A stretch of DNA of 64,000 nucleotides from Methylomarinum vadi (GCF_000733935.1 NZ_JPON01000001.1:3296501-3360500); one strand, 5' to 3'; positions 45,857-55,889 are shown, counted from the stretch's first letter. Numbers and translations: made by a program. The notes: generated from the sequence alone by a model not told the origin.

Positions 45857-48800
45857 ATGATAAGTCTAAAAAGAAAATTAGCGATGCAGCAAATTAGCGG
45901 CTTGGCTAGGGCGTTGCTAATTATGCTGTTATATACAGTGTTTAGCCATATGGCGTATGCTCAAGTTGGCCCCCTTGAGACTTGGGAAAATGTCGATGGT
46001 GTTTCTGTCGAACAAAGTGACCGTTTTTATGCCCGGGGCGTCGGTTACTATACCTACAACAAAATACACAATGATAGTGGATCGGATATTTCTGGGCCAC
46101 TGAGATTGGTCGTCACTAGTTCGACACATACGGTGCTAAATGCAGATGGCACAGACGAATCCGGTTACCCTTTTTTTAATGCATTGGCGCAAGGCGATTC
46201 ATTAGCTGACGGTGAAATCGGCGATGCGATCCGCATCGATTTTGCGATAAAAAGGGGGGCATTTGCCTATACCGTGGTTGTACAGAAGCTAGTTGAGTCG
46301 GTAGTCGATACAGACGGCGATGGAATTCCAGACGAGACGGATATTTGTCCACTAGATCCAGGCAATGATGTCGATGGCGATGGCATTTGTGCCGCTGAAG
46401 ATGTGTGCCCGAATGATGCGGGTAACGATGTCGATGGCGATGGTATTTGTGCTGCCGAAGATGTGTGTCCTAATGATGCGGGTAACGATGCCGATGGCGA
46501 TGGCATTTGTGCCGCCGAAGATGTGTGCCCGAATGATGCGGGTAACGATGCCGATGGTGATGGCATTTGCGCTGCTGAAGATATGTGTCCAAACGATGCA
46601 ACCAATTCTTGCATTACTATTAACGGTCAAGTTTTCGGAGCTGGTTCTTCATTAAGTGGTGCTTCCATTAAAATCGGTTTGAATTCGGTAACGACGGTTT
46701 CCAACGATATCGGTCAGTTTACGGCAGACGTTGGTTCTTCCGAGTTAGCTAACGATAATTTGAACGACTTTTTTCCTATCGAGGTGACTGCCACAGGATT
46801 CTCCAGTGGTTACGCCAAAGTTGTAGTTGAACCCGGGAGAACCAGCTATGACATGAGTATTAATCTTCAGCCGGTTTCGGACACAATTTCCGAGCAAGAA
46901 GATGTTACCCAAGGTGTAGAAATCAACAAAGGCGGTGATCCGGTTGGTTCTTTGACAATACCGGTGGATGCTCTCCCGGTAGGGGTTAGCACAGTAACCG
47001 GTAGCGTAACTTATCTCGATCCGACTACTGATGATCTGCAGTCTGCTCCAGGCGGTGATCTTCTTGCTTTGCCAGAAGGAGCAAACCCCAATGAGGTCGT
47101 GCCATTGGAAAGCTTTGGTATGATGGAGTTTGATCTCGAGGATCAAGATGGCAATCCGATTCACGAGCTGGGCGGAAACGCAGAAGTTTGTATGAAAGCC
47201 ACTCCTGGTTTAGCTGTGGGCGATACGATTCCTCTTTGGTGGTATGACGAAGCGGCCGGCTTATGGAAAGAAGAGGGGCAAGGCGTGGTGGCAGACCGCA
47301 ATGGTCAATTGATGATATGCGGTAATGTAACCCACTTCACTTGGTGGAACTATGACCAACCTGTGACTACGCATTCCTGCTTCAAATTCGATTTTATCGA
47401 TGAGTCTACCGGCGACAGATTGTACGCGAATCTGGACTGGCAGGCCGAAGGCGTTACCTATAATGGATTATCGCCAGAGCGGGCGTGTAACACTGACACT
47501 AACGATCCGGTCCCACCTGCACCGGGAACCATTGATTCGCTGACCGTCAAACGGACCACCGATGTCAATAATCCGGAACAAATCCGTGTGTTTGCGGAAA
47601 TCGGCGGTGGTAAGTTTTATTTGGTCAGGGATGGTGACGGGACTTACAGCCTGAGTCAGGATCAAAGCCAAGCCACGGTATTCGACAATCCGGAAGCCAA
47701 TGGTAGTTGTTTGAACAATACTGACGTTCAAAATTGCCAGTTTCTCGACTATCTTGACGGAGGCTCGGCGGATGGTATTTTGCCGCTGTCGTCCGATATT
47801 AATTATCCGCCTCTGATTAGCGATTTTACTGTCGGGCAAGCGAATCTTATGCCTGGCGCTACGACTGCTGTGTCCGCGTCGGTCATTGACCCTGAAGGTA
47901 GTGGTAATGTGTCAATTACATGGGAGACCGAATGCGGCTGGTATTCGCAGAGCGGTGGAGGATCGATTTCACCCACATCCGATGGCGGCGTTTCAGGTAG
48001 TGTGTTCAATGCAACATTTACCGCGCCAGATACGCTGGATTATCTGTATGAGTCTTGTCGTATCACCTTGACGGCGACCGATGCGGATGGCGTCAGCGCC
48101 AGTGCGGATCGGTGGGTGTATATCGCTAATAGCTTTCAATATACCGTGCAAGGTGTGTTGTATGGAACTGACGGACTACCAATGGCGAATACGTCCATTC
48201 AGTATTATAACTACCAATGTACTGATATCAATCAAGATAATGAGACGGATCAAGATGGGAATTACCATTTCGATATCGATCTGACCGCTTGTGCTTATCA
48301 AGGTGACGGTATTTATTATCCGTCGTTGGGTCAGTTTTGGGTTTCGTATGATTATCAAAACCAGGCGATGACCCATGACGAATACATTGATAACTACAAC
48401 TATTATCAAAACAATATTTGTTCGGTACAACCCGATTCCAGCACGCTTTGCCAGTATGATATAAGGCTGCCGACTGTTTGGGCTCCGATTAGCGGTAACC
48501 TTTATCCACCGGCAGGAAGTTCATTCAATAACTTGTACTTGTCTTCTTGGAGTGGGAACAGCGGTGAGTCATTTGAGGTTGGAAATCTTGATCAGTCATC
48601 TTACGGCCCGTATTGGATGCCACTTGGTCAAGGTGACATTATGGCGTACGATAGCAATTACCAAAACTGGTGGTACTCGGATTATCAACTGCTGAGTACC
48701 GAAGGTGTCACCCAAGACATCGGTGATGCATCGGCTCCGGTGACCGTCAAGATTTTTGACGACCAAGGAGTGCCATTATCCGGTGTTGAAGTCACGCTCA

Positions 48801-49306
48801 ACGGTTATAGTGGCTCAGCTGGAAGAGTCGAAAACTCTGGCACGACAGACGAGCAAGGTGAGTTTACCGCTATCATGCCGCTGGGATACGTTTATGCGAA
48901 CATCTCTAGTGAGGCTCAAACTTACTATGGTTGGGGGCGAGGCAATGTGAAAGTCAAGGATCAGCCTGTCTTTATCGATATTGGTGGGCCGGATACTTGT
49001 AACGTCGTTGGTACGGCCTTCAATAGCTTGGGGCAGCCCGAATCTCCGGGTATGTTGATCGGAGCGTACAATTACGCTTGGAGTCCGGCATACTTTGATG
49101 GTTATTTGCAAACGTCAACAGATGCTGAGGGTAACTACTTGTTTAACGGTGTTAGACCAGGAAGTTTTGAGTTTACCGATAGTAATTTTTCATATTGGTG
49201 GAATTATTATTACATCGATAACTGCCGGTCAACCGACGGTAGTCCTCGTGAAATTCGGATAGACAGGCCATTCTTCGACCCTCAATATGAGTATCTGAAT
49301 TTCTAA
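45857..49306 (+). CDS. Large secreted protein with thrombospondin type 3 repeats
   Basis: The 1149-residue protein has a signal peptide (about 1-35, ending MAYAQ), an N-terminal beta domain (about 36-150), five thrombospondin type 3-like calcium-binding repeats (about 153-250, built on DxDGDGI and CPND), carboxypeptidase-regulatory-like (CarboxypepD_reg) domains (about 255-320 and several at 770-1140) and a PKD/Ig-like part (about 655-765). The C-terminal region is rich in Tyr, Asn and Gln. No transmembrane anchor or sorting signal is seen at its end. A secreted or surface-bound adhesive or calcium-stabilised protein is likely. TAGGAG precedes the ATG. Confidence 0.8.
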   Translation: MISLKRKLAMQQISGLARALLIMLLYTVFSHMAYAQVGPLETWENVDGVSVEQSDRFYARGVGYYTYNKIHNDSGSDISGPLRLVVTSSTHTVLNADGTDESGYPFFNALAQGDSLADGEIGDAIRIDFAIKRGAFAYTVVVQKLVESVVDTDGDGIPDETDICPLDPGNDVDGDGICAAEDVCPNDAGNDVDGDGICAAEDVCPNDAGNDADGDGICAAEDVCPNDAGNDADGDGICAAEDMCPNDATNSCITINGQVFGAGSSLSGASIKIGLNSVTTVSNDIGQFTADVGSSELANDNLNDFFPIEVTATGFSSGYAKVVVEPGRTSYDMSINLQPVSDTISEQEDVTQGVEINKGGDPVGSLTIPVDALPVGVSTVTGSVTYLDPTTDDLQSAPGGDLLALPEGANPNEVVPLESFGMMEFDLEDQDGNPIHELGGNAEVCMKATPGLAVGDTIPLWWYDEAAGLWKEEGQGVVADRNGQLMICGNVTHFTWWNYDQPVTTHSCFKFDFIDESTGDRLYANLDWQAEGVTYNGLSPERACNTDTNDPVPPAPGTIDSLTVKRTTDVNNPEQIRVFAEIGGGKFYLVRDGDGTYSLSQDQSQATVFDNPEANGSCLNNTDVQNCQFLDYLDGGSADGILPLSSDINYPPLISDFTVGQANLMPGATTAVSASVIDPEGSGNVSITWETECGWYSQSGGGSISPTSDGGVSGSVFNATFTAPDTLDYLYESCRITLTATDADGVSASADRWVYIANSFQYTVQGVLYGTDGLPMANTSIQYYNYQCTDINQDNETDQDGNYHFDIDLTACAYQGDGIYYPSLGQFWVSYDYQNQAMTHDEYIDNYNYYQNNICSVQPDSSTLCQYDIRLPTVWAPISGNLYPPAGSSFNNLYLSSWSGNSGESFEVGNLDQSSYGPYWMPLGQGDIMAYDSNYQNWWYSDYQLLSTEGVTQDIGDASAPVTVKIFDDQGVPLSGVEVTLNGYSGSAGRVENSGTTDEQGEFTAIMPLGYVYANISSEAQTYYGWGRGNVKVKDQPVFIDIGGPDTCNVVGTAFNSLGQPESPGMLIGAYNYAWSPAYFDGYLQTSTDAEGNYLFNGVRPGSFEFTDSNFSYWWNYYYIDNCRSTDGSPREIRIDRPFFDPQYEYLNF
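46361..46600 (+). repeat. Four tandem 60-base repeats encoding TSP3 units
   Basis: Four units of 60 bases run at 46361, 46421, 46481 and 46541. They differ at only a few third positions, so they arose by recent duplication or are kept alike by recombination. Each encodes a 20-residue calcium-binding repeat with DGDGICAAED and CPND. Confidence 0.9.
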
Positions 49307-49326
49307 CGGCCTTCGATAAAAGCATT

Positions 49327-49358
49327 AGAGGGAGGCGCATTTAATGATCTCCCTCTTT
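49327..49358 (+). terminator. Terminator after the TSP3-repeat gene
   Basis: AGAGGGAG pairs with CTCCCTCT, followed by TTGTT, 20 bases after the stop. Confidence 0.75.
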
Positions 49359-49405
49359 GTTGTATTCAATACAAAAAGTAGTTTAAATTTTAATAGAGGT
49401 TAAAC

Positions 49406-49645
49406 ATGAAACGTGGTTATCAATCCTTGCTATCCGGGCTGGTCTTGTGCTTTTTTGGTAGTGTTGTCGTGGCTGAATCTAGCGTGCCCGCTCCAAGTTC
49501 GATTTCAGACGAAATGGTTCAGCAGCAAAGAGAGCAAAAACGTCAATTAATATTGGAACAAAGAAAAAAGATCAAAGCTGATCGGGATGCGGCTGTAAGA
49601 TCGATGAGGGCTCAACAGCTGAAAGAAAAGACTCAGCAGCGGTAA
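49406..49645 (+). CDS. Small exported charged protein
   Basis: The 79-residue protein has a signal peptide (MKRGYQSLLSGLVLCFFGSV, cleavage near VVA-ES, about residue 23) and a mature part that is a Gln/Lys/Arg-rich helix. I know no family. It has AGAGG just ahead of the ATG and lies 100 bases after the TSP3-repeat gene, in the same AT-richer block, so it may serve the same surface structure. Confidence 0.55.
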   Translation: MKRGYQSLLSGLVLCFFGSVVVAESSVPAPSSISDEMVQQQREQKRQLILEQRKKIKADRDAAVRSMRAQQLKEKTQQR

Positions 49646-49689
49646 TGCTTGCTGAGAACTTTTGATATTTTTCTCGCTAAACCAAAGTA

Positions 49690-49724
49690 AAAAGGCGATG
49701 CCGTGGATAACGGCATCGCCTTTG
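49690..49724. terminator. Two-way terminator between the small gene and sga
   Basis: AAAGGCGATGCCG pairs with CGGCATCGCCTTT around a 7-base loop. On the minus strand a longer T tract follows, so it mainly ends sga. Confidence 0.85.
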
Positions 49725-49772
49725 CTTGTTCTCCCGTGGCAGGTCGTGCGCTGGGAGGAAGCCGATGGGTTT

Positions 49773-50939
49773 TTAAGCTGCGGTGGAGCGGTAATATTCG
49801 ATCGCCGCGGCGACGCCGCTGCCGGGAACGATAGCGAAGCCGTTATCCAACATGGCCATTTCGACGCCGGCGATGGCGCCCAACATGGAGACGTCGTTCA
49901 TGTCGCCGATGTGGCCGATGCGAAAGACCTTGCCGGCAACTTCGGTCAAGCCGGCGCCCAGTGATATGTTGTATTTATTGTAAGCGGTGCCGATGACATC
50001 ACGCGCGTCTTTATCTTCAGGAACCACGACCGCGGTAACGGTGTTAGATTCGAAGCCGGGATGGGCGCACAGTTTCAGCCCCCAGGCCGCGACCGCGCGG
50101 CGAGTGCCCTCGGCCAGGCGGGCATGGCGGGCGTAGACATTCTCCATGCCTTCTTCCAGCAACAGGTCCAGTGCCTTGCGCAGGCCGTGTATCATCGGTG
50201 TGGACGGTGTGTAGGGCGTATAGCCGTCTTTGTTGGCGTTGGCCATGTCTCTCAGGTCCAGGAAGCAGCGCGGAAACTTCGCCGTTTCGGTCGCTTTCAG
50301 GGCTGTTTGGCTGAAGGCGACGATGGCTAGGCCGGCCGGCAGCATGAAACCTTTTTGCGAGCCGCTGATGGCGCCGTCCACGCCCCAGTCGTCCATGCGG
50401 AAGTCCAGGCTGGCGATCGAGCTGACGCCGTCGACGAACAATAAGGCCGGATGATTGGCCGCATCCATTGCCTTGCGCACGCCCGCGATGTCGCTGGTCA
50501 CGCCGGTTGCGGTTTCGTTATGCGTCGCCAATACCGCTTTGATTTCATGATTGCCGTCTTCCTTCAAGCGGGTTTCCAAAGCATCCAGCGGGATGCCTTT
50601 GCCCCATTCCACTTCATGGAATTCGACGTCCAGGCCCAGGCGCTTGGCCATGTCCATCCATAGGTGGCTGAATTGGCCAAAACGGTAGATCAAAACTTTA
50701 TCGCCCGGGCTCAGCGTGTTGGTCAGGGCGATTTCCCAGCCGGCCGTACCAGTGGCCGGGAATATGAAGGCTTGTCCGGTTTCGGTACGGAACACTTTTT
50801 TCAGGTCTTCCAGAACGGGTTTCAGTAGTTTTGGGAAGTCCGGAGAGCGGTGATCTTCCATCGGAACGTGCATGGCGCTCAGAACTTCATGCGGAGTGTT
50901 GGTTGGGCCAGGAATAAATAAGTGGTTACGACCAGCCAT
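49773..50939 (-). CDS. sga: Serine--glyoxylate aminotransferase
   Basis: The 388-residue class V aminotransferase binds pyridoxal phosphate at K194 in SGSQKGFMLPAG; the N-terminal part GRNHLFIPGPTNTP and FPATGTAGWEIAL near 60-72 fit the SGAT family. It converts serine and glyoxylate to hydroxypyruvate and glycine, the branch point of the serine cycle. It is divergent from mcl with a 327-base gap. Length is normal. Confidence 0.96.
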   Translation of the reverse strand: MAGRNHLFIPGPTNTPHEVLSAMHVPMEDHRSPDFPKLLKPVLEDLKKVFRTETGQAFIFPATGTAGWEIALTNTLSPGDKVLIYRFGQFSHLWMDMAKRLGLDVEFHEVEWGKGIPLDALETRLKEDGNHEIKAVLATHNETATGVTSDIAGVRKAMDAANHPALLFVDGVSSIASLDFRMDDWGVDGAISGSQKGFMLPAGLAIVAFSQTALKATETAKFPRCFLDLRDMANANKDGYTPYTPSTPMIHGLRKALDLLLEEGMENVYARHARLAEGTRRAVAAWGLKLCAHPGFESNTVTAVVVPEDKDARDVIGTAYNKYNISLGAGLTEVAGKVFRIGHIGDMNDVSMLGAIAGVEMAMLDNGFAIVPGSGVAAAIEYYRSTAA

Positions 50940-51266
50940 TGAATATGCCTCTGATTGTTTAAAATGGAAGAAAGGGTTTCTTGGTTTTGACGTGCGGAAA
51001 CCCGCAAAAAGTTGTGAATCTTGCCATATTTTGATTCCATCGGCAAGCCGCCTCCTTCACATAAATGCCGCTAAGATTTCGTCTTTCATTATGATTTTGC
51101 AGCGTTTTTGCGCTAAATCGAGGTAATTTGCCCGCGGCTGATAATTGACATTAATTGCTCTGAAAGTAAAATGATCGGCTTATTTTAATTTCCGGTTATG
51201 GCTGGATTTAACCGCTTAAGCGCCGTACAGGCGCCCAAAATCATTGCAAAGAGTAGGAAGGTACTA
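50940..51266. promoter_or_regulatory. Divergent promoter region of sga and mcl-mtkAB
   Basis: A strong sigma70-like promoter for mcl lies at 51145-51172. A GCAGCG/GCGCT partial inverted repeat occurs at about 51098-51115. I do not see the mtdA-mdh palindrome here. Confidence 0.4.
51145..51172 (+). promoter_or_regulatory. Sigma70-type promoter of mcl-mtkA-mtkB
   Basis: TTGACA at 51145-51150 and TAAAAT at 51167-51172 have a 16-base spacer, about 95 bases ahead of the mcl start. Confidence 0.6.
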
Positions 51267-52220
51267 ATGAGTCACACTTTATATGAAGCCAATGCTCAGC
51301 GCGTTCAGCGTTGTGAATTAGCTGTTCCGGGATCCAATCCCGGTATGTTCGAAAAAGCACTAAAAAGCGGCGTTGACTTCATCTTTCTCGATCTCGAGGA
51401 TGCAGTGGCTCCGGATGACAAATTAAAAGCGCGTAAAAATGTGATCGAAGCGATCAACGACTTGGACTGGGAAGGTCACGGTATTACTATTTCGGTAAGA
51501 ATCAACGGCCTGGATACCCAATACATGGTGCGTGACGTGGTCGACCTGGTCGAGCAATGCGGCGCCAAGCTGAAAACCATATTGATTCCCAAGGTCGGTG
51601 TGTATGCCGATGTCTATATGGTGGATGCCATGGTGACGCAATTGGAAATGCAGCAAGGGTTGAAAAACCGCATCGGCATCGAATGCCTGATCGAAACGGC
51701 GTTGGGTATGGCCAACGTCGAGGATATTGCCAAGCAAGGCTCTTTAGGGGGGCGCCTGGAGGCTCTGCATTTCGGCGTGGCCGATTATGCCGCCAGCAAT
51801 CGCGCTCGGACGGTCAATATTGGCGGACTTAATCCGGATTATCCAGGAGATCAATGGCATGCCGCCCTGAGCCGTATGATTGTCGCTTGCCGTGCCTACG
51901 GTTTGCGGCCCATCGATGGGCCGTTTGGCGATATCAAAGACCCGGAAGGCTTTAAACAGGCTGCCCGCCGTGCGGCGGCATTGGGCTGCGAAGGCAAATG
52001 GGCGATCCATCCTTCACAAATCGCATTGGCCAACGAAGTGTTTACGCCGCCGGCCGAAGAAGTCGAAAAAGCCAAACGTATTTTGCAGGCCTTGAAAGAT
52101 GCGGCTGCGCAAGGTAAAGGCGCTGCGTCACTGGATGGTCGATTGATCGATGCGGCTTCTGAAAGAATGGCGAATAATATTGTTAAAACAGCAGAAGCGA
52201 TTGAAGCCAAAGGCCAATAA
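51267..52220 (+). CDS. mcl: Malyl-CoA lyase
   Basis: I place the start at ATG 51267, with AGGAAGG upstream, giving 317 residues; a longer frame to 51198 has no such site. It belongs to the CitE-like aldolase family with [13 protein letters not shown] near 34 (the Mg ligand Asp/Glu), RINGLDT near 74 and [13 protein letters not shown] near 135. It splits malyl-CoA into acetyl-CoA and glyoxylate, the last step of the serine cycle. It leads the mcl-mtkA-mtkB operon. Confidence 0.94.
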   Translation: MSHTLYEANAQRVQRCELAVPGSNPGMFEKALKSGVDFIFLDLEDAVAPDDKLKARKNVIEAINDLDWEGHGITISVRINGLDTQYMVRDVVDLVEQCGAKLKTILIPKVGVYADVYMVDAMVTQLEMQQGLKNRIGIECLIETALGMANVEDIAKQGSLGGRLEALHFGVADYAASNRARTVNIGGLNPDYPGDQWHAALSRMIVACRAYGLRPIDGPFGDIKDPEGFKQAARRAAALGCEGKWAIHPSQIALANEVFTPPAEEVEKAKRILQALKDAAAQGKGAASLDGRLIDAASERMANNIVKTAEAIEAKGQ

Positions 52221-52360
52221 ACCTATTTAAGAGGTCGCACTATCGGTGCTGCCTTTTCAACTTAACCGTCAAATGCCTTTATACCAAAGAAAACGAAACA
52301 AAATCCCTCCATTTGGCGGAATCCCCACTACAGAATTTTTTATATCGTACAGAGGATGCT

Positions 52361-53542
52361 ATGGATATTCATGAATATCAGGCAAAACAACTTTTAGCCG
52401 AATACGGCATTAAAATTGCCGAAGGCGGCTTGGCTTATAGCCCGGAGGATGCCGTGCAACGCGCCCGCGAAATCGGGGGTGATGTTTGGGTCGTCAAGGC
52501 GCAAATTCATTCCGGTGCCCGAGGCAAGGCGGGCGGCATCAAGATTTGCAGAACACACGACGAAGTGAGCGATGCGGCGGAAGAATTGCTGGGTAAAAGA
52601 CTGGTGACGCATCAAACCGGTCCTGCTGGCAAGGTCTGCAACAGGCTCTATGTCGAAGCCGGCACCGATATCGCCAAGGAATTGTATTTCAGTTTTCTGG
52701 TCGACCGTGCCCATGAACGCATCGTCATGGTCGGTTCCGCCGAAGGGGGCATGGAGATCGAGGAACTGGCGGAAAGCAATCCCGACGCGATCAAGAAAAT
52801 CCATATCGAACCGGCTGTCGGCTTGCGTGATTTTCAGGCCCGTAAAATGGCTTTCGCATTGGGCTTGGAGTCCACCCAAATCAGTCAGGCGGTTAAGTTA
52901 ATCAAAGGTTGTTATCGCGCGATGCGCGACCGCGATGCCAATATGCTGGAAATCAATCCATTGGTCATCACCAGCAGCGGTGAGCTGATCGCGCTGGATG
53001 CCAAGATGGGTTTCGACGATAACGCCTTGTTTCGTCAGCAAAAAATTTCCGAACTACGGGATAAAACCCAGGAGGATCCGCGCGAAATGGCCGCGGCCGA
53101 TCGCGGTCTCAGCTATGTCGGTCTGGACGGCGATATCGGCTGCATGATCAACGGCGCCGGATTGGCGATGGCGACCATGGACATGATCAAATTGGCCGGC
53201 GGCGAGCCGGCCAACTTCCTCGATGTCGGCGGCGGCGCTTCGCCGGAGCGGACCGAGAAAGCCTTCCGCATGGTGTTGGCCGACGAAAACGTCAAAGCTA
53301 TGTTGGTCAATATTTTTGCCGGTATCAACCGCTGCGACTGGATCGCCGAGGGCGTGGTGCATGCGGTCAAGAAAATCGACATGAAAGTGCCTTTGATCGT
53401 TCGCTTATCCGGCACTAACGTGGAAGAAGGCCGTAAAATTATCGCGGACAGCGGTCTGCCGATTATTACCGCCGAAACGTTGGCGGAAGCGGCTGAAAAA
53501 GCGGTGCAGGCGCGTAATGATGTGGTAGCGAGAGAAGGCTAA
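52361..53542 (+). CDS. mtkA: Malate--CoA ligase beta (large) subunit
   Basis: I take ATG 52361, with AGAGGATG ahead, giving 393 residues; the longer frame to 52313 has a nonconserved extra 16 codons. It is an ATP-grasp, succinyl-CoA synthetase beta-like protein beginning [17 protein letters not shown], with [14 protein letters not shown] near 189 and [13 protein letters not shown] near 304. With MtkB it makes malyl-CoA from malate and CoA. The mtkB partner and mcl next door separate it from sucC. Confidence 0.95.
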   Translation: MDIHEYQAKQLLAEYGIKIAEGGLAYSPEDAVQRAREIGGDVWVVKAQIHSGARGKAGGIKICRTHDEVSDAAEELLGKRLVTHQTGPAGKVCNRLYVEAGTDIAKELYFSFLVDRAHERIVMVGSAEGGMEIEELAESNPDAIKKIHIEPAVGLRDFQARKMAFALGLESTQISQAVKLIKGCYRAMRDRDANMLEINPLVITSSGELIALDAKMGFDDNALFRQQKISELRDKTQEDPREMAAADRGLSYVGLDGDIGCMINGAGLAMATMDMIKLAGGEPANFLDVGGGASPERTEKAFRMVLADENVKAMLVNIFAGINRCDWIAEGVVHAVKKIDMKVPLIVRLSGTNVEEGRKIIADSGLPIITAETLAEAAEKAVQARNDVVAREG

Positions 53543-53555
53543 GGGGAACGAATAA

Positions 53556-54443
53556 ATGGCGATTTTAATTGATGAAAACACTCGAATGATCGTGCAGGGC
53601 TTTACCGGCAAGATCGGTACTTTCCATGCCCAGGACATGATCAACTACGGCTCCAATGTGGTCGGCGGCGTCACGCCGGGCAAAGGGGGGCAGACGCACC
53701 TGGATCGTCCGGTGTTCAATACCGTCAAGGAGGCGGTGCAAGAGGCCGGCGCCGAAGCCAGTATCATCTTTGTTCCCCCCGCGTTCGCGGCGGATTCGAT
53801 CATGGAAGCGGCAGATGCCGGTATTAAATACTGTGTCGCGATCACCGACGGGATTCCCACCCAGGACATGATGACGGTAAAAAATTTCCTGCGCCGGTTC
53901 CCGGAGGACGAACGCATGGTGCTGACCGGACCAAACTGCGCCGGCACCATCAGTCCAGGTAAGTCGATGCTGGGAATCATGCCGGGGCATATCTACATGC
54001 CGGGCAACGTCGGTATCGTCGGTCGTTCGGGCACCTTGGGATATGAAGCGGCCGATCAGATGAAGCGTCTGGGTATCGGGGTTTCCACGTCGGTCGGTAT
54101 TGGCGGCGACCCGATTAACGGCAGTTCGCATCGCGACATTCTGGAGAAATTCGAGCAGGACCCCGAAACCAAGGTCGTGGTGATGATCGGCGAGATCGGC
54201 GGGCCGCAAGAAGTCGAGGCCGGCATTTTCGCGAAAGAAAACATGAGCAAGCCATTGATCGCTTATATCGCCGGTTTGACCGCGCCCAAGGGCCGTCGCA
54301 TGGGGCATGCCGGCGCCATTATTTCGTCTTCCGGGGAATCGGCGGCTGAAAAGGTGGAAATGCTGAAAGAGCTGGGCGTTACCATTGCGCCGACGCCTTC
54401 GGCAATGGGCGAGACTGTAGCCGAGGTGTTGGCGAAGCTATAA
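53556..54443 (+). CDS. mtkB: Malate--CoA ligase alpha (small) subunit
   Basis: The 295-residue CoA-binding subunit starts MAILIDENTRMIVQGFTGK, carries the CoA site (about 5-125) and the active histidine in MGHAGAIIS near 250, which is phosphorylated during the reaction. It follows mtkA by 13 bases and is followed by a strong terminator. Together they activate malate before cleavage by malyl-CoA lyase. Confidence 0.96.
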   Translation: MAILIDENTRMIVQGFTGKIGTFHAQDMINYGSNVVGGVTPGKGGQTHLDRPVFNTVKEAVQEAGAEASIIFVPPAFAADSIMEAADAGIKYCVAITDGIPTQDMMTVKNFLRRFPEDERMVLTGPNCAGTISPGKSMLGIMPGHIYMPGNVGIVGRSGTLGYEAADQMKRLGIGVSTSVGIGGDPINGSSHRDILEKFEQDPETKVVVMIGEIGGPQEVEAGIFAKENMSKPLIAYIAGLTAPKGRRMGHAGAIISSSGESAAEKVEMLKELGVTIAPTPSAMGETVAEVLAKL

Positions 54444-54461
54444 ACCCTGTCTTGTCGTTTG

Positions 54462-54498
54462 AAAGCCATATTCCGCAGCGATGGAATATGGCTTTTTA
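54462..54498 (+). terminator. Terminator of mcl-mtkA-mtkB
   Basis: AAAGCCATATTCC pairs with GGAATATGGCTTT with a strong T tract, about 20 bases after the mtkB stop. Confidence 0.93.
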
Positions 54499-54624
54499 AT
54501 GTCCGCGATTTGACCCGGCTTTGTCACGCAGTGACGAGGCCGGGTTGAGCGGGCGATGTGCCTGAGTGCCTCCCGGGTTTGCTTAGGTTTCACCCGGGGC
54601 AGGCGGTTGCTGCGCCGGCATCGT

Positions 54625-55413
54625 CTAAAAAAGCTTTTCCACCAGCGAGATCACGATTTCGACCGCGATCAGCCAGATGATGATCCATTCCAATGCCGAG
54701 GAATGCTGGTGTTTTTGTTCGTCGGCGAGCATCTCCAGCAGTTCGTGTATCGTTTCCAGCTTTTTCGTTAACACTTCGGTTCGTTGCGCCAATTCCAGGT
54801 AATTGGCGGCCATGCTGTAGAGCGGTTGGTATTCCGGGTTCTGCCAGAAAAAATCCGGGGTATCGAGCAGGTCGTAGTTCAGGTTGATGTCGCTTTTGGT
54901 CAGAAACAATTGTCCGCGAATCTTGGCTAGTGCGCTTTTGGATAGTCTGATTCTGCCTGTGGTGGCCAATGAGTTCGGTAAATGTCTTGTCGTGCGGATG
55001 GTGTCCAGCGCCTGTTGTTCGAACACGGCCAGTTTGATCGATTGGGCCATGGCGTGGGATATGGCCAGCAGAGACTTCTCATCGTCGGATTCCAGTTCAA
55101 AATGGTCGTAGTGGATACGATTCTGCCCGTCGCCCACGCTGTAATGGAATAAGTCTTCCTGCACTTCCTCCAGCGGGTTGACGGCAAAGCCCAGTATTTC
55201 CTCGTGCAGGATGCGCCGGTCGTCAAGCTTGACGTTCCAATGCACGGCCACCCCATAGGAAAAGATCACGGAAATCGCGCCCTTATGGTCGATCAGCAGG
55301 GCCTCCTTGAATAGCTGTGCGCGGCGGCTATCCAATAAATAGTGGGACAGTGCGGGAAAGTCGAAAGTCTGAGAGAGGCAAATGCTCAGGCATTGTTTAG
55401 TGGTTTCGTTCAT
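54625..55413 (-). CDS. RMD1/DUF155 family membrane protein
   Basis: The 262-residue protein has the RMD1 (DUF155) layout: a soluble N-terminal part with VIFSYGVAVHWN near 50 and LAISHAMAQSIKLAVFE near 118, then LAKIRGQLF near 160, and a single C-terminal helix (about 240-262) that anchors it. The family is found in yeast mitochondria (meiotic division factor Rmd1) and many bacteria, function unknown. Single gene. Confidence 0.85.
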   Translation of the reverse strand: MNETTKQCLSICLSQTFDFPALSHYLLDSRRAQLFKEALLIDHKGAISVIFSYGVAVHWNVKLDDRRILHEEILGFAVNPLEEVQEDLFHYSVGDGQNRIHYDHFELESDDEKSLLAISHAMAQSIKLAVFEQQALDTIRTTRHLPNSLATTGRIRLSKSALAKIRGQLFLTKSDINLNYDLLDTPDFFWQNPEYQPLYSMAANYLELAQRTEVLTKKLETIHELLEMLADEQKHQHSSALEWIIIWLIAVEIVISLVEKLF

Positions 55414-55806
55414 CTAATACGGGATAGGGAAGGCAGTTCAACTTCTCGTGGTTTTTCAGGTCGGGAATGAAGCGGAAAGATTGTTGGTATCAGTTATGGC
55501 TGGCTGGGATTAGCTGAAAGATATCATATTCTTGGGAAAGGGAAAGTGGCGCAAGAAAATAATTTATCGGTATTGAAGCCCGTTTGCAAGGCGTTGGATG
55601 GCAGTGCGGAAAATGACGCGGGCCATTTTATGGTTGCGGCGATGTCGCTGTTTTGTAGTATAATGCGCGCAGCTTTTGCGTTGCGGTTAAGCAAATTTAT
55701 AAAGCCTGACAAAAAAGCTTGACGATATGAAACATCGTTTGTATCATAGTCGTTCTTCGCAGGGTGACCTACTAACTTGGTTTCTCCTCAAATAGAAGGT
55801 TCAGAT
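55414..55806. promoter_or_regulatory. Upstream region of the tRNA cluster
   Basis: No gene is seen. The main signal is the promoter at 55719-55747. An additional TATAAT at 55659-55664, with a poorly spaced TTGCGG upstream, could be a second one. Confidence 0.45.
55719..55747 (+). promoter_or_regulatory. Promoter of the tRNA operon
   Basis: TTGACG and TATCAT are 17 bases apart. The transcript would start about 50 bases ahead of tRNA-Pro. Confidence 0.6.
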
Positions 55807-55883
55807 CGGGGTATAGCGCAGTCTGGTAGCGCGCCTGCTTTGGGAGCAGGATGTCGGGGGTTCGAATCCCTCTACCCCGACCA
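55807..55883 (+). tRNA. tRNA-Pro (anticodon TGG)
   Basis: The acceptor arms CGGGGTA and TACCCCG pair fully. The anticodon loop TTTGGGA carries TGG between CCTGC/GCAGG arms, the T loop is GTTCGAATC, and CCA is encoded. First gene of a three-tRNA cluster. Confidence 0.97.
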
Positions 55884-55889
55884 AGATTT

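Noticed and set aside
46361-46600. Tandem repeats considered as a CRISPR array
   Set aside because: The 60-base units are directly adjacent, have no spacers, and lie in frame within a coding region that encodes TSP3 repeats.
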